DNA from: Balanoglossus misakiensis
Taxonomy: Eukaryota > Hemichordata
NCBI GenBank assembly: GCA_040954595.2
Contig: CM082576.2
Span: 15,748,001-15,812,000 of the forward strand
DNA length: 64,000 nucleotides
Reading direction: 5' to 3'
Each line of letters begins with the position of its first letter. Within the stretch, counting starts at the first letter, position 1. The notes beneath the pieces are model-generated. The model saw only the letters and a list, made by a program, of their open reading frames with translations. It made no database searches and was not told the origin of the DNA. The position numbers were made by a program, and so were the translations under genes. Positions 23,123 through 35,412 of the stretch are shown here, one piece after another.

Positions 23123-25693
23123 ATGGATTGGATCATCTGTTTCCTCATTTTGTGTGCCCTTTATGTACCTGTCGCCGAATCAGGTCAAGTATGTCAGTGT
23201 TCACATTATCTTTGCAATAATTGACAGTAATGTCCTCTTTACTACCATCATCAAAGGAGCAGGTATCGGATATGACTGCATGAAAATGTTTCAAACATCT
23301 GAACAAACTGTCACTATACTACAACATTAAATAATGATAAATTCACACACATTCGCTAACATAAATAGGTACGTTAAATGAAAACGATTGTAATTCTAAT
23401 ACCATCTTTTTAAAAAAAAATCTCTGATCATTTATTAATATTATCATCTCATTTTAGTACAGCTAGTGCTTTTGGGTGTTTTAAAAGTAACTAATGATAT
23501 TTTAACTTGCAGGATTGGTGTAGTGGAAGTAATCCTAATGTAAGTTTTATTTCGTTGTAATATTTTGCAATATAATGTGACAGAACTCTTTGACCTCTGC
23601 ACACCATCTGTGGTGTACATAGATTTTTTCTTGACTATGGCGTTATTTTCTGCACCAATATTTTCATGATTGCAGCGAGTGAAATCGCAGTAGAATATTC
23701 TTCACCGCATTTAGGATTTTGATTCGACAACACATGCGATATCCGGCGATTTTCGTAAATTTTGAGGTTCCCAAATATAGTGACAACTGATTGTTTTTGT
23801 CTTCTGCTGAATGTCGGAATGGATTATGAAATGATGTGCCAAAATGTCTAAAGTATCTGAACATTTCGCCAATTATAATGCTAAGTTCTAGCGTTTATGG
23901 TATATATACTGTGTTTAAAAGTTACTATTCCCTCTTCTTCATATCTACATGTGCACTCGAACATGAAATACCTATTAAATTATTGACTACATGACTATAG
24001 TGTGCACAGAGTAATTCATCAGACAAACATCAGAAAATGTTATATGTTATAATGAATGCAGTTTTATACTATATTTATCATAGTGGAAAACATAATTGAA
24101 AATTCAGCGAAGATATCATCGTCATATTTTGGTATTGTCTTTATGACCATATGGAAATGGATTTATGTTTACCCATTACCTGTTTGAATGACAAACTTAA
24201 AGTTAAACCCAAATGGCTATTATGACACTGGTGTGGGGCAATAATTTTTTATTCAACATTCATGTTACTTTATTTTCTTCGTTTTGTACTATGCTGAGAC
24301 AGTATCGAGGTGAGACGAGATTTCTTTAAATATTTCCAACTTTCGTTTCTTTCCAATTGGTGTTCCAATCGAAGCTATATCAATTTGCACTTATTGTTGC
24401 TATCGTTCTGAGATGTGTAGAACAGAAATTACCCTCAAGGAAGTTATTCAAGAGTTACTTTTTGTACTCGAAGATGTTTGTTTGCCTTGTTGTTCGTTTT
24501 TCGTCATCTTTAATGGCACCGAGTTTAAAGTATGATGTTGCTCAAACTGCTTTTTATTGATGTTGATTAAAACTTGGCTACAATGCACCATTATAAACCC
24601 CTGTATAACGAATGTACATCACAATGTTGTCAATTGTGTACTGACGTATGCCTCCATATATATTACTATAGGCACTACCACTCTTAAAACCAAAGATGAC
24701 TGTATGTGCATCAAGTATACATATTTCTGTCAACAACCTGATGGTGAGTACTACGAGGACGCCGACAATTTCTGCAAAATGAAATGTCAGCTGGGAGGGA
24801 CATTGGGCAGACTCGCAATGCTCAACAGTCAAGAACGGTACGACCACGTTCTGAAACATATCATCGATAACCAACTGGACAAAGAGGATTGTATTCCAAA
24901 CCATGGCTTCTGGATCGGTCTGACCGATCGCTCAACTGAAGGCAACTTCATCTGGGCTGATGGTGAGGCCTTGTGCCCAGGTGAATTTAGTGCCTGGGCT
25001 CCCGGGGAACCCAATAACAACACCAAAAAGTCCACAGAGGGACAAGATTGTGTTCAATTATGGTAAGAGAACTCTATGATATAATAACTATGATGTTATT
25101 TTATAGTTTCAGTCATATGATGTTGGTTATTACTGATTTTGTACATTCTATACAAATTTCTTAGTTTTAATGAAGTTATGCCAAATATATTAGTCTAAAA
25201 TAATTCCCTTATACTTATTAGACAGCAAGTATAGAACTTTTGCTTATTCTGTGTTTAAACCTATATTTGGCATATAAGTGGTCATGAACTTTGTTACTCC
25301 TACAGGTTTCGATTTGGTCACAGTGGCTTATGGGACGATGAATATTGTTCTGTACGATCAAAGGGTTTCATATGTGAAATTCAAGGTGAGAATACGAAAT
25401 CTCTTACACTTGCATCATGTGTATACAGTGTATGGATTTTAGGCTGGCAGTTAAGCCGTATATATTTTCACAGATGTGCTCTTTTAAGTGACTTGTGTGT
25501 GCCTGTGCGCGTGTGTGCATGTGTGTGTGTGTGTGAATATCAAGGAAGATTCAGAAATCTGATGATTGCGTCAAGCTTCGTGCAGTCTCAGGAAGAATCG
25601 TTGCTTTATGTATACTTGTAACGTTTACTATATTCATACGAACTTTGCAATTATTTGTTTGCAGATCCAGGTTGCACCTCTTATGGCAAGTAA
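23123..25693 (+). CDS. Secreted C-type lectin, copy 3
   Basis: Exons 23123-23183, 24672-25062, 25306-25385 and 25665-25693 give 186 residues: signal peptide MDWIICFLILCALYVPVAES, then a CTLD with GFWIGLTD, WADGE, APGEPNNNT and LWDDEYC, ending PGCTSYGK. Most differences from copies 1 and 2 cluster before the WIGL core, where copy 3 reads LAMLNSQERYDHVLKHII against LAILNNQERYEHVLNYII. As in copy 2, the frame needs the TCAG|gtcaag donor with the microexon at 23513-23539 skipped. Poly-A signal at 25892-25897. EPN predicts mannose-type binding if the fold is kept. The natural ligand is unknown. Confidence 0.8.
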
Positions 25694-26425
25694 AGCAAAG
25701 GACAAGGCAAAATTCTTCATGGAGGAAACCACTGTGACAACTAGCCATGCGCCAGTCAAATATATGATTTGAGTTTAGACAACTTATTTGCAATAGCATG
25801 CAAATATTGCAATTCATTATATTAGATGGAGCAGAACTTACATTTTAGTGAAGGATTACCCAGAAGTTTGTCGATTTAGAATTCTATTAGAAATAAAGTA
25901 TAAATTAACTGCAGATCATGTTGTGTAAGGCTTCATTTATTTGTAAGCATATATCAGGTTTTCCTGTTGAATGAGAACTTTGCACGGACCCTCCATCAGT
26001 TATGAGAACAATTCGAATTAGGCCTATTATACTTATAGACAACCAAGCAATATCTTACACACTATTTTAGGTAAAACTGAATTAAAAGTCAAATATTCAC
26101 ATTACATTGCAATTTGAATAATCATGATTACTGGTTGATGTGGCCACACTGAGACCACACTTCCATAAAATGTGCCACATCTAACTAACAATGTAAGTTT
26201 TCCCACCATATTTGCCATAGTCCCTGCATACTCACGAAAATCAAAAGTAAGAATGAATGACAATAAAAGTTATAAACCTTAGGATATTCCCGAATTAACG
26301 GAGAATATAAAACAAGCCTTGCTTCGAGTCTGGCGTTATCACCATTGCGTACATGTATATAGTCTTACCATAATGAACTTTTATATGGCAGGTATATGTT
26401 TTGATTCACGTGGCAATTGCATTAA

Positions 26426-26610
26426 AGGTATACGGTCATCAATGGAAAATTAGCTATAGTAACCATGGCAAATTGAGATATATTCAATCATAGATTTTCA
26501 GTGGGTGGCACACGCGAAAAAAAGAGCGCCACCATATGTTCTTCAGAACGCTTAAATTCTCCTTTCCAGCCATATGTGGGCGTATGTAATTTGGAGGTGA
26601 CTGTATACCT
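26426..26610. mobile_element. TTAA MITE family A, in lectin unit 4
   Basis: Same 185-bp element and position as in units 2 and 3, with TTAA at 26422-26425 and 26611-26614. Confidence 0.9.
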
Positions 26611-26859
26611 TTAAGTGGCCAGACAAACATGACTTTTCTTCAAGCATAACTCTCTGGAACAAACACACCTAACAATGTACACATCTAACAAAGAAAATGC
26701 CTTATGTTTTGAAGCTTAATTTCATCAGGATTTTCATAGGAAAATCTCTTGCTTATTTAATATTCTAAAAGAGAAAAAACCTTATGTTTTAAAGATTTAT
26801 TTCATTGTGCGTTAAAATCTCCAGGATTCATTTCTAACTATTGGCCATGTGATGTATAC

Positions 26860-26948
26860 TATAAATTAACTGACTGTATCATGTATTTCTTACTACCACA
26901 TAACCTTCCCCGGCGATTTGTCTAAGAAGACTTCTACTGCTATTTCAG
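26860..26948 (+). promoter_or_regulatory. Lectin copy 4 promoter and 5' UTR exon
   Basis: TATAAA at 26860-26865 and a non-coding exon ending at the donor after 26948, unchanged from copies 2 and 3 even though the coding part of this copy is damaged. Confidence 0.55.
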
Positions 26949-27320
26949 GTAAGAAATCATGATTTTATTTGCTGGACATATTCTCTTAGTTGTCAGTTTA
27001 TATTGAAAATTTGCAAGCTACTTTATTGCAATACACACCTATGTTATAATGTTCAAATGGTATGTACTGCTTGGCGTGTTTCTATGTTTGTGTGCTTCCT
27101 TTAATATTGTCCTTAAAGTAAAATGGCCCATGGTAAGATATTATACATGTCTGTCGATTTTAAAACTACGTTTGTAAATTGAAGATTACATCTAAAGAAT
27201 TAACTAGCTGAAATTTAGAAATCTATCAGCGAATTCCTTAATCCAGCATGATTAATTTCTGTTGATATTGTTATAATCCTCAAACACTTTCTCTGCTGTT
27301 TATCTCTCAGAAAGAACGCG

Positions 27321-29894
27321 ATGTATTGGATCATCTGTTTCCTGATTGTCTGTGCCCTTTATGTACCTGTCGCCGAATCAGGTCAAGTATGTCAGTGTTC
27401 ACATTACCTTTGCAATAATTGACAGTAATGTCCTCTTTACTACCATCATCAAAGTAGCACGTATCGGATATGACTGCATGAAAATGTTTCAAACATCTGA
27501 ACAAACTGTCACTACACTACAACATTAAATAATGATAAATTCACACACATTCGCTAACATAAATAGGTACGTTAAATGCATTAACTAATACCATCTTTTT
27601 TTTTAAAAAATCTCTGATCATTTATTAATATTATCATCTCATTTTAGTACAGCTAGTGCTTTTGGGTGTTTTAAAAGTAACTAATGATATTTTAACTTGC
27701 AGGATTGGTGTAGTGGAAGTAATCCTAATGTAAGTTTTATTTCGTTGTAATATTTTGCAATATAATGTGACAGAACTCTTTGACCTCTGCACACCATCTG
27801 TGGTGTACATAGATTTTTTCTTGACTATGGCGTTATTTTCTGCACCAATATTTTCATGATTGCAGCGAGTGAAATCGCAGTAGAATATTCTTCACCGCAT
27901 TTAGGATTTTGATTCGACAACACATGCGATATCCGGCGATTTTCGTAAATTTTGAGGTTCCCAAATATAGTGACAACTGATTGTTTTTGTCTTATGCTGA
28001 ATGTCGGAATGGATTATGAAATGATGTGCCAAAATGTCTAAAGTATCTGAACATTTCGCCAGTTATAATGCTAAGTTCTAGCGTTTATGGTATATATACT
28101 GTGTTTAAAAGTTACTATTCCCTCTTCTTCATATCTACATGTGCACTCGAACATGAAATACCTATTAAATTATTGACTACATGACTATAGTGTGCACAGA
28201 GTAATTCATCAGACAAACATCAGAAAATGTTATATGTTATAATGAATGCAGTTTTATACTATATTTATCATAGTGGAAAACATAATTGAAAATTCAGCGA
28301 AGATATCATCGTCATGGTATTGTCTTTATGACCATATGGAAATGGATTTATGTTTACCCATTACCTGTTTTGAATGACAAACTTAAAGTTAAACCCAAAT
28401 GGCTATTATGACACTGGTGTGGGGCAATACTTTTGTATTCAACATTCATGTTACTTTATTTTCTTCGTTTTGTACTATGCTGAGACAGTATCGAGGTGAG
28501 ACGAGATTTCTTTACATATTTCCAACTTTCGTTTCTTTCCAATGCATACAAAAATTGGTGTTCCAATCGAAGCTATATCAATTTGCACTTATTGTTGCTA
28601 TCGTTCTGAGATGTGTAGAACAGAAATTACCCTCAAGGAAGTTATTCAAGAGTTACTTTTTGTACTCGAAGATGTTTGTTTGCCTTGTTGTTCGTTTTTC
28701 GTCATCTTTAATGGCACCGAGTTTAAAGTATGATGTTGCTCAAACTGCTTTCTATTGATGTTGATTTAAACTAGGCTACAATGCACCATTTATATTGGAC
28801 ATAAACCCCTGTATTATGCATGAATGTACATTGCAATGTTGTCAATTGTGTACTGACGTATGCCTCCATATATATTACTATAGGCACCACCACTCTTAAA
28901 ACCAAAGATGACTGTATGTGCATCAAGTATACATATTTCTGTCAACAACCTGATGGTGAGTACTACGAGGACGCCGACAATTTCTGCAAAATGAAATGTC
29001 AGCTGGGAGGGACATTTGGCAGACTTGCAGTTCTCAACAATCAAGAACGCTATGAGCATGTGCTGAACTATATCATCGATAACCAACTGGACAACGAGGA
29101 TTGTATTCCAAACCACGGCTTCTGGATCGGTCTGACCGATCGCTCCACAGAAGGCAACTTCATCTGGGCTTATGGTGAGGCCTTGTGCCCAGGTGAATTT
29201 AGTGCCTGGGCTCCCGGGGAACCCAATAAAAGTCAACAGAGGGACAAGATTGTGTTCAATTATGGTAAGAGAACTCTATGATATAATAACTATGATGTTA
29301 TTTTATAGTTTCAGTCATATGATGTTGGTTATTACTGATTTTGTACATTCTATACAAATTTCTTAGTTTTAATGAAGTTATGCCAAATATATTAGTCTAA
29401 AATAATTCCCTTATACTTATTAGACAGCAAGTATAGAACTTTTGCTTATTCTGTGTTTAAACCTATATTTGGCATATAATATTGTTACTCCTACAGGTTT
29501 CGATTTGGTCACAATGGCTTATGGGATGATGATTATTGTGCTGTACGATCAAAGGGTTTCATATGTGAAATTCAAGGTGAGAATACGAAATATCTTACGT
29601 TTGCATCATGTGTATACAGTGTATGGATTTTAGGCTGGCAGTTAAGCCGTATATATTTTCACAGATGTGCTTTTTTTAAGTGACTGCGTGTGTGTGCCTG
29701 TGCGCGTGTGTGCATGTGTGTGTGTGTGTGAATATCAAGGAAGATTCAGAAATCTGATGATTGCGTCAAGCTTAGTGCAGTCTCAGTATGAATCATGTTG
29801 CTTTATGTATACTTGTAACGTTTACTATATTCATACGAACTTTGCAATTATTTGTTTGCAGATCCAGGTTGCACCTCTTTTGGAGGTTAGATAG
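27321..29894 (+). pseudogene. C-type lectin copy 4, frameshifted
   Basis: The signal-peptide exon (27321-27381, MYWIICFLIVCALYVPVAES) and the start of the CTLD exon (28884-29264) are normal, but that exon is 381 bases instead of 391. Ten bases are missing just after GAACCCAATAA at about 29230. The frame shifts directly after the EPN motif, so the CVQLW strand and the terminal Cys residues are lost. If splicing is kept (exons 29497-29576 and 29862 onward), the shifted frame stays open to TAG ending at 29894. The result would be a protein with an altered C-terminal tail and not an early stop. WADGE is also changed to WAYGE, and the last exon would have ended PGCTSFGG. The lectin fold is probably lost. 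Confidence 0.8.
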
Positions 29895-30339
29895 TCATAT
29901 GCCACCAGGCAAGTAAACCAATGGACAAGGCAGAATTCTTCATGGAGCAAACCACTGTGACAACTAGCCTGTCAAATATATGATTTGAGCTTAGACAACT
30001 TACTTGCAATAGCATGCAGATATTGTAATTCATTATATTTGATGGAGCAGAACTTACATTTTAGTGAATGAAGGATTATGTCGATTTAGAATGCTATTAG
30101 AAATAAAGTACAAATTAACTGCATGTCATGTTGTGTAAGACTTCATTTATTTGTAAGCATATATCAGGTTTTCCTGTTGAATGAGAACTTAGCATGGCCC
30201 TTTATCAATTATGAGAACAATTCGAATTAGGTCTATTATACTTATAGACAACCGAGCAATATCTTGCACAAAATTTTAGGTAAAACTGAATTGAAAGTAA
30301 ATTATTCACTATTAGAATGAAAACATTTTTTTCACAATA

Positions 30340-30383
30340 ACAATGTCAATTATGCAAATACAGTGGTGACCCTATACCTTTAA
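30340..30383. mobile_element. Fragment of TTAA MITE family A
   Basis: Only the right end is present (GTGGTGACCCTATACCTTTAA), with TTAA at 30380-30383. It lies between lectin unit 4 and the truncated fifth unit. Confidence 0.55.
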
Positions 30384-30499
30384 GTCTGGTCGATGTAATG
30401 TGAAAATGATCCTGCATGCATTCATGTAAATTCTATTAATGCTTCTCATGTGTGGAATGAGGTGACCAGGAACATAACAGGTGCCAAGTAGGACTGAAT

Positions 30500-31315
30500 G
30501 AGCGTATATTGTGTACTTTCCATTGAAATTGTGATTGTCAGTGGCATTTCTGATGATCACCTTTAACGGTCAATTCAAGGCAAGCAGTGGTCAAGCATAT
30601 AGTTGCCAACAGAGGGATATATTTATATTTTCATTATTTGACTATATAAAAGTAATTCGCGGATATTTAAGACGTGGTTTACATTTGTCTTGACCAGCAT
30701 GAGAATATCCCCTGGAATGTAAATTGAATTCGAATAATCATGATGGATGTGGCCATACTGAGACCACGCTTCCATAAAATGTGCCACATCTAACCATTTT
30801 CCACATATAGTCCCTGCATACACATGAAAATCAAAAGTAAGACTGAATGACAATAAAACATATAAAACAAGTCTTGCTTCGTGTCTTACGTTTTTACCAT
30901 TGCGTATATAGTCTTACCATAATGAACTTTCATATGGCAAGTATATTTTTTTATTCGCGTGGCAATTGCATTAAGTGGCCAGACAAACATGATTTTTCTT
31001 CAGGCATAACTCTCTGGAACAAACACATCTAACAAAGTACACATCTAACAAAGAAAATGCCTTATGTTTTGAAGCTTAATTTCATCAGGATTTTCATAGG
31101 CAAATCTCTTTGTTATTTAAAATTCTAACAGAGAAAAGACCGTATGTTTTGAAGCTTTATTCTATATCATGGGTTAAACATCTCCTGGATTCAATTCAAA
31201 TTATTGGCCGGGCGGTGTACAGTCCGTCAATATTGACAGACTGTATCATGTATTTCTTACAACCATATAACCTGCCCCAGCAGTTTGGTTTTTAGAAGAC
31301 ATCTACAACTATTTG
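30500..31315 (+). pseudogene. Truncated fifth lectin unit (promoter stub)
   Basis: Similar to the upstream part of unit 1 (compare 13660-14475), including the GACAGACTGTATCATGTATT word downstream of the TATA box. The TATA region is replaced by unrelated bases (around 31215-31235), the 5' UTR donor is lost (ATTTGTAATAC in place of ATTTCAGGTAAG), and similarity ends near 31315. No signal-peptide or CTLD exon follows. It has an empty TTAA site at 30971-30974 where units 2-4 carry the MITE. Confidence 0.75.
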
Positions 31316-31453
31316 TAATACAATTCTTATGCCAAATGTATTGATCATCGGCAACTGGATCAATCAATAAGAAGACAAAATATCACTCCGTCATTGTTAA
31401 AAGGCAAGGCATCTTCTGGGGTACTCGTGAGTCATCTTGGGTAACATAGGATA

Positions 31454-31621
31454 ATGATCAACGATGCAATTTCGGAGACACCCGAATCTTTAAAATTTCG
31501 TGATCTTGAAGAAGATTATTGGGCTAAACTCAATTACCCTGAAATGAGAAAAAAATACTGCAAGATGGCATATACATCATTGGTTGAGCAACGTTCTAAG
31601 ATACAGAATGATTATCCGTAA
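31454..31621 (+). CDS. Short ORF, possible orphan exon
   Basis: A 55-codon frame from ATG 31454 to TAA 31619-31621, preceded by an in-frame stop and by a possible splice acceptor (CATAG) at 31449. The predicted peptide is mixed and helix-prone (SLKFRDLEEDYWAKLNYPEM, then KYCKMAYTSLVEQRSK), which looks more protein-like than most random frames here. I do not recognise it. It lies just past the truncated lectin unit and may be a relic of the gene that bounded the array. It could equally be chance. Confidence 0.25.
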   Translation: MINDAISETPESLKFRDLEEDYWAKLNYPEMRKKYCKMAYTSLVEQRSKIQNDYP

Positions 31622-31902
31622 ACCCCAATTAGCACTGAAAAAGGTTAACGCAATTTAAAACTGGTACGACCAAATTTAGCATAATTATAATTATGTTACC
31701 ATTTTGCCAGATCTCGCGAGACTTGGTATGACTGTAGTGCTATCCAAGTAATATATGTAAATACATGTTGTGGAATGGGGGGATAGGCTACACCCGGTCG
31801 AGCATACATGTATGAACATATAAGCTAAGACGACCAGAGTACGATCTCATAACTAGTTAAAATGACATCATCAAGTTAATCGGCGTTGTGGTGTTATAGG
31901 GC

Positions 31903-34900
31903 TCAGCCATTCCCAGTGCTAACCTGTTTTCTCAGGTTCTTATTGCTCTTGGCTTTGACTACCCGTGTTTTGCATGGTTGCTTTACACTTACCATTGTGA
32001 CCGAAACTTCTCGTGAAATGTGCTGGTTCACTGTTATATGCTGGTTCACTACTACCGGAGCACTTTGTGGCACAGATAGAGACGGTGCGGGCGCACTTTG
32101 AAAACAAAAAGTATATAGTAATATCACTTTTAAAATGACAATGAAATGTATGGTTTTCAGATGTTTTAAATACTTAGCATATGTAAAAATATTATGTGGC
32201 TTAGGTGTTTAGACAGGATGAGAAATCATGATATTCACAGCCCCGGAGTTTAAAGGTGAAATAACCTTTGAACATCAACATGAAATACTGAATTTCTTTT
32301 TTAACGTTCACAGTTCTCTTAAAACATGAATTACTTACTCATCGCTTGTCTGACCTACAAGAAATAATATGAAAACAAATCATTTTGTTTTTGCAATCCT
32401 CATCAACTTACTGTCTTTTAACAAATATTAGAAATGTGGAAAAGTATGGTATACTAATGAACATATTCACGATATAGTATCAAATCATGTTGAAAAAATA
32501 CAGTTTCTTAAGAATGCAATCTGATGTAAGCTAATAAAAATTAGGAAAAATAAGTATGCCCATTACTTTGTGGTTTTCCCTTACTTTGAAAACAATGGTA
32601 AATTTTATATCCGACAATAAGGAAGAATTTCTTACGTTTTCTACACCAAAAGTATGCTACTATTCCCAATATCACCATAATGATGAAGAGTGATAAATAC
32701 GATAATGATGAATTGGCCGAGCGCCTCACACTTCGTTCTGTTGGAGAGAAAAAAAAAACAATAAAAATGGCGAGAAGCATTAGGGTTTGGTTGCATCTGC
32801 TCAACTCTACCCCACTTACACCACGTGGTTATCACAGAATCAATCTTTATGTCAACATTAGCAAATATTATGAATGAATACTTTATTTCACCAGATGCTT
32901 CACAGTATAACCGTTGATAAAAGTAAATAAAGGGTATTGCTGAGGCACTAAGTCAAAAACAAAACAGGATGGGAACACTATTGTAAAATTGTACGATCTG
33001 GTGGGGACCACGAAAATAGTCGAATACGACTAGTCGAGTTCATGACCCTTGTATCGTGTAGTGTACACACCACATTAGCACTGCTGCAACTACTTTCAGA
33101 ACCATTTTACAACAAACTGTATCCTAGAAACATCTTTTTTACATGCTGAGCTTAATTCGGCAGTCAATTTCATGAAATACAGCATTCCAAGTACATGTCT
33201 GTTTTCTCCTGAACACACGGGATACTGCAGGGGGTCCCATTTCTAGGATCCTTATTGGTTCAGTTCGTAGCTAAACCCATGGAAAATGTCAAAAAATGAA
33301 AAAAAAATCACAAAAATTAGAAAAGTCAGGACATTGTCATTATGACAAAATGATTTTGTCATATTTGGAAATTTTTCATGGTTTTATAAACCATGAAAAT
33401 TGTCAGAAAATGACAAATTCCATATTTTGAAATTTTCATGGGTTATAGCTTATTGGACACTGTGTTTCTAGAACCAGTCGTGCCCCCAACAAATTGAATA
33501 GTCACCCCTTAATGATCCATCACATTTCACCTGAGGACTTTCAGCTCATATCTGGTAGCATTTCAAATTTAAAATCTGGACAAGTCGACCATACATATGT
33601 GAGCACTCTTACATCCGAATACTAAAATTAATATGGTCTTTTTATAAAAGGGTGAATGCTGTGTACGTGTGTCGCTGAATGATGAATGGGCATACCATTA
33701 TAAATACCATAATGTGAGGTCGTCCCGGGGTCATGATCTCAAGTGACGTATTGAATCCCCATCGTAAATTTCATGTCTTATGTCTAAGATATCATTCGTT
33801 GATATCGTACCTGTTACTAATAGTTGGCCATGCGGTGGAGATGGTTTCAAATCTGATCTTGTCCAGCAATCATAGTATGCCTCCAAGTCCTTTGTAGCAG
33901 ACAGGATTGTCAAAGTCCAAGTGGTGTTGTCCGGCAGGTCACTCTTTTCTACACGAAACTGCCAAATGGCCCAATCGTCTACCATGCGAATTTCTCCACT
34001 ACTGGAAACGTAGGCAATGTGCCTCCAACAAAGACCATCACTGTCGTTTCTACAAGATCCCCAGACGACGTCTTCTGGTTCGGTCAGCACATTCTCATCA
34101 TACCAATCCACGCTGCAGTTGAACACTGCTTCACTATACTCTTCGACCTGGACAGTGTTTTCCGGCCCGGCAATGATTGCTGTTGAAATGACGCCCTGAA
34201 TAAAAGCTAAAACACATCACAAGAAAGGGAATTGTTATATCAACATGGTGTTTGATAACTTGATGGCATGGATCAAAAGTCCGCACTTGTTCCCTCAAAC
34301 TCCACAGTCATAATTAATTGGAATTTTGTAGACAGTTTGGGCACTTCCTTTTGTGTCATTTCACCCCAGCTCTGCTCAATCTGGTTCATAACATTGATTG
34401 ATCAAAAGATATATGAAAATACCTTTGTGTGCAGCTTATTTTCAGATTCACGAAAATCACGAGGATGATTGATAATCAATATGAATTACCTTAGTACACA
34501 AACTTTTTTCTCTAAGTCACAGAAAAAGTGATTATAAAAAAATTCATCCAACTTTCAACATACTGCTATCATATTATAGCAATGCAACTGGTCCACATAA
34601 TAGTGTTATGGTTAATATACGCCGATAAAAAAGTTTCTGCTTGACCATTATCATATAGTGAACGAAACACCGAACATTTTTTTACTTTCTCTTTCAGTTT
34701 TATTTTTTCCGCGTTTATCACGATGGTGCACGAATGAGGTTAGTTGATTAACAGTTTTGTCAACTCTTTGACACATTTATTTGGAGTTGCCACGCACGCT
34801 ATGCCGAATGTAAACAGTGGAGTTATGGGCCGCCCAAGCGATAACTTTTTGAAACTGACAATGTCAGTAGTTCAATGGTTGTAAAACTGAAATATTGGTA

Positions 34901-35412
34901 CTCTGCCTGCCTGCCTGCCTGTTTGTTTGTCTGACTTATTGACTGCCAGTCCCCGTTTGATTGTTTGATTGATTGTTGTTTGTCGAATACTTAAAACCTC
35001 AAAAGTAAATGTTTACTCACGGCCCTGGTATGGACGGACCCACCCCATGACATGCGCTTTTGCAGACCACCTAAAACTCCGTTTTTACTTCGTTTTACAA
35101 AAACGCCACATGATTTCTGCTGCAAATTAGTTCATTAACAAGGATGGGCAGTTTTCCCGTTGGCCTTCCGTTCAATTTTATGACTCTGTAACGTTTATTA
35201 CCAAAATTGCACTCTTAGTATAACGTCTTCAACAGTACGTAACAGAACAACAGACTCTTATGAAATTCGATAAAGATAACGATACGTTGACGCATCAACG
35301 ATTTTAGCGCCCGAATTGGACAGAAAATGAAAATATAATGATACTTACATGTACCAGCCACCCATATGATTACAATCAGTGTGGCAAAGCTTATTGGGAA
35401 TCGTTCTGTCAT
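31903..35412 (-). CDS. Single-pass membrane protein with one Ig-like domain
   Basis: Five exons on the minus strand join in one frame of 256 codons plus stop: 35412-35349, 34206-33811, 32737-32636, 32354-32339 (16 nt) and 32095-31903. The signal peptide is MTERFPISFATLIVIIWVAG. The second exon is a V- or I-set-like Ig domain with FNCSVDW (first Cys), a second internal Cys pair (GSCRNDSDGLCW), N-glycosylation sites and the typical DLEAYYDCW. The third exon holds the membrane span (SLFIIMVILGIVAYFWC) and the stop-transfer RKRK. The tail repeats NQHI and has no clear ITIM or ITAM. It is probably a cell-surface receptor or adhesion protein with an unknown partner. A potential donor (ATG|GTAAGT) inside the last exon could give a different tail. 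Confidence 0.72.
33268..33450. repeat. Short imperfect palindrome
   Basis: Inverted ends (AGCTAAACCCATGGAAAATG against GAAATTTTCATGGGTTATAG) enclose an AT-rich middle with repeated CATGAAAATTGTCA/TGACAAATT words. It lies in the intron between the transmembrane exon and the Ig exon. It shares the GCTATAACCCATGG word with the centre of the foldback element at 12648-13265, so it may be a related deletion product. Confidence 0.45.
34903..34934. repeat. (CTGC)n/(GTTT)n microsatellite
   Basis: Short compound tetranucleotide repeat in the first intron of the Ig-like gene. Confidence 0.8.

Larger units (their letters stand above)
13640..31315 (+). repeat. Tandem array of ~4.2 kb lectin-gene units
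   Basis: Four units plus a stub. Anchoring on the ATTCACATT word gives boundaries at about 17681, 21892, 26095 and 30304, so units 2-4 are 4,211, 4,203 and about 4,209 bp. Unit 1 (about 13640-17680) lacks some insertions and is the most divergent. Units 2, 3 and 4 are nearly identical across exons, introns and spacers, which suggests recent duplication or gene conversion. The upstream flank of unit 1 (about 13660-13860) is matched only by the stub upstream flank (about 30520-30730), so units 2-4 arose inside an older unit pair. Confidence 0.93.
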
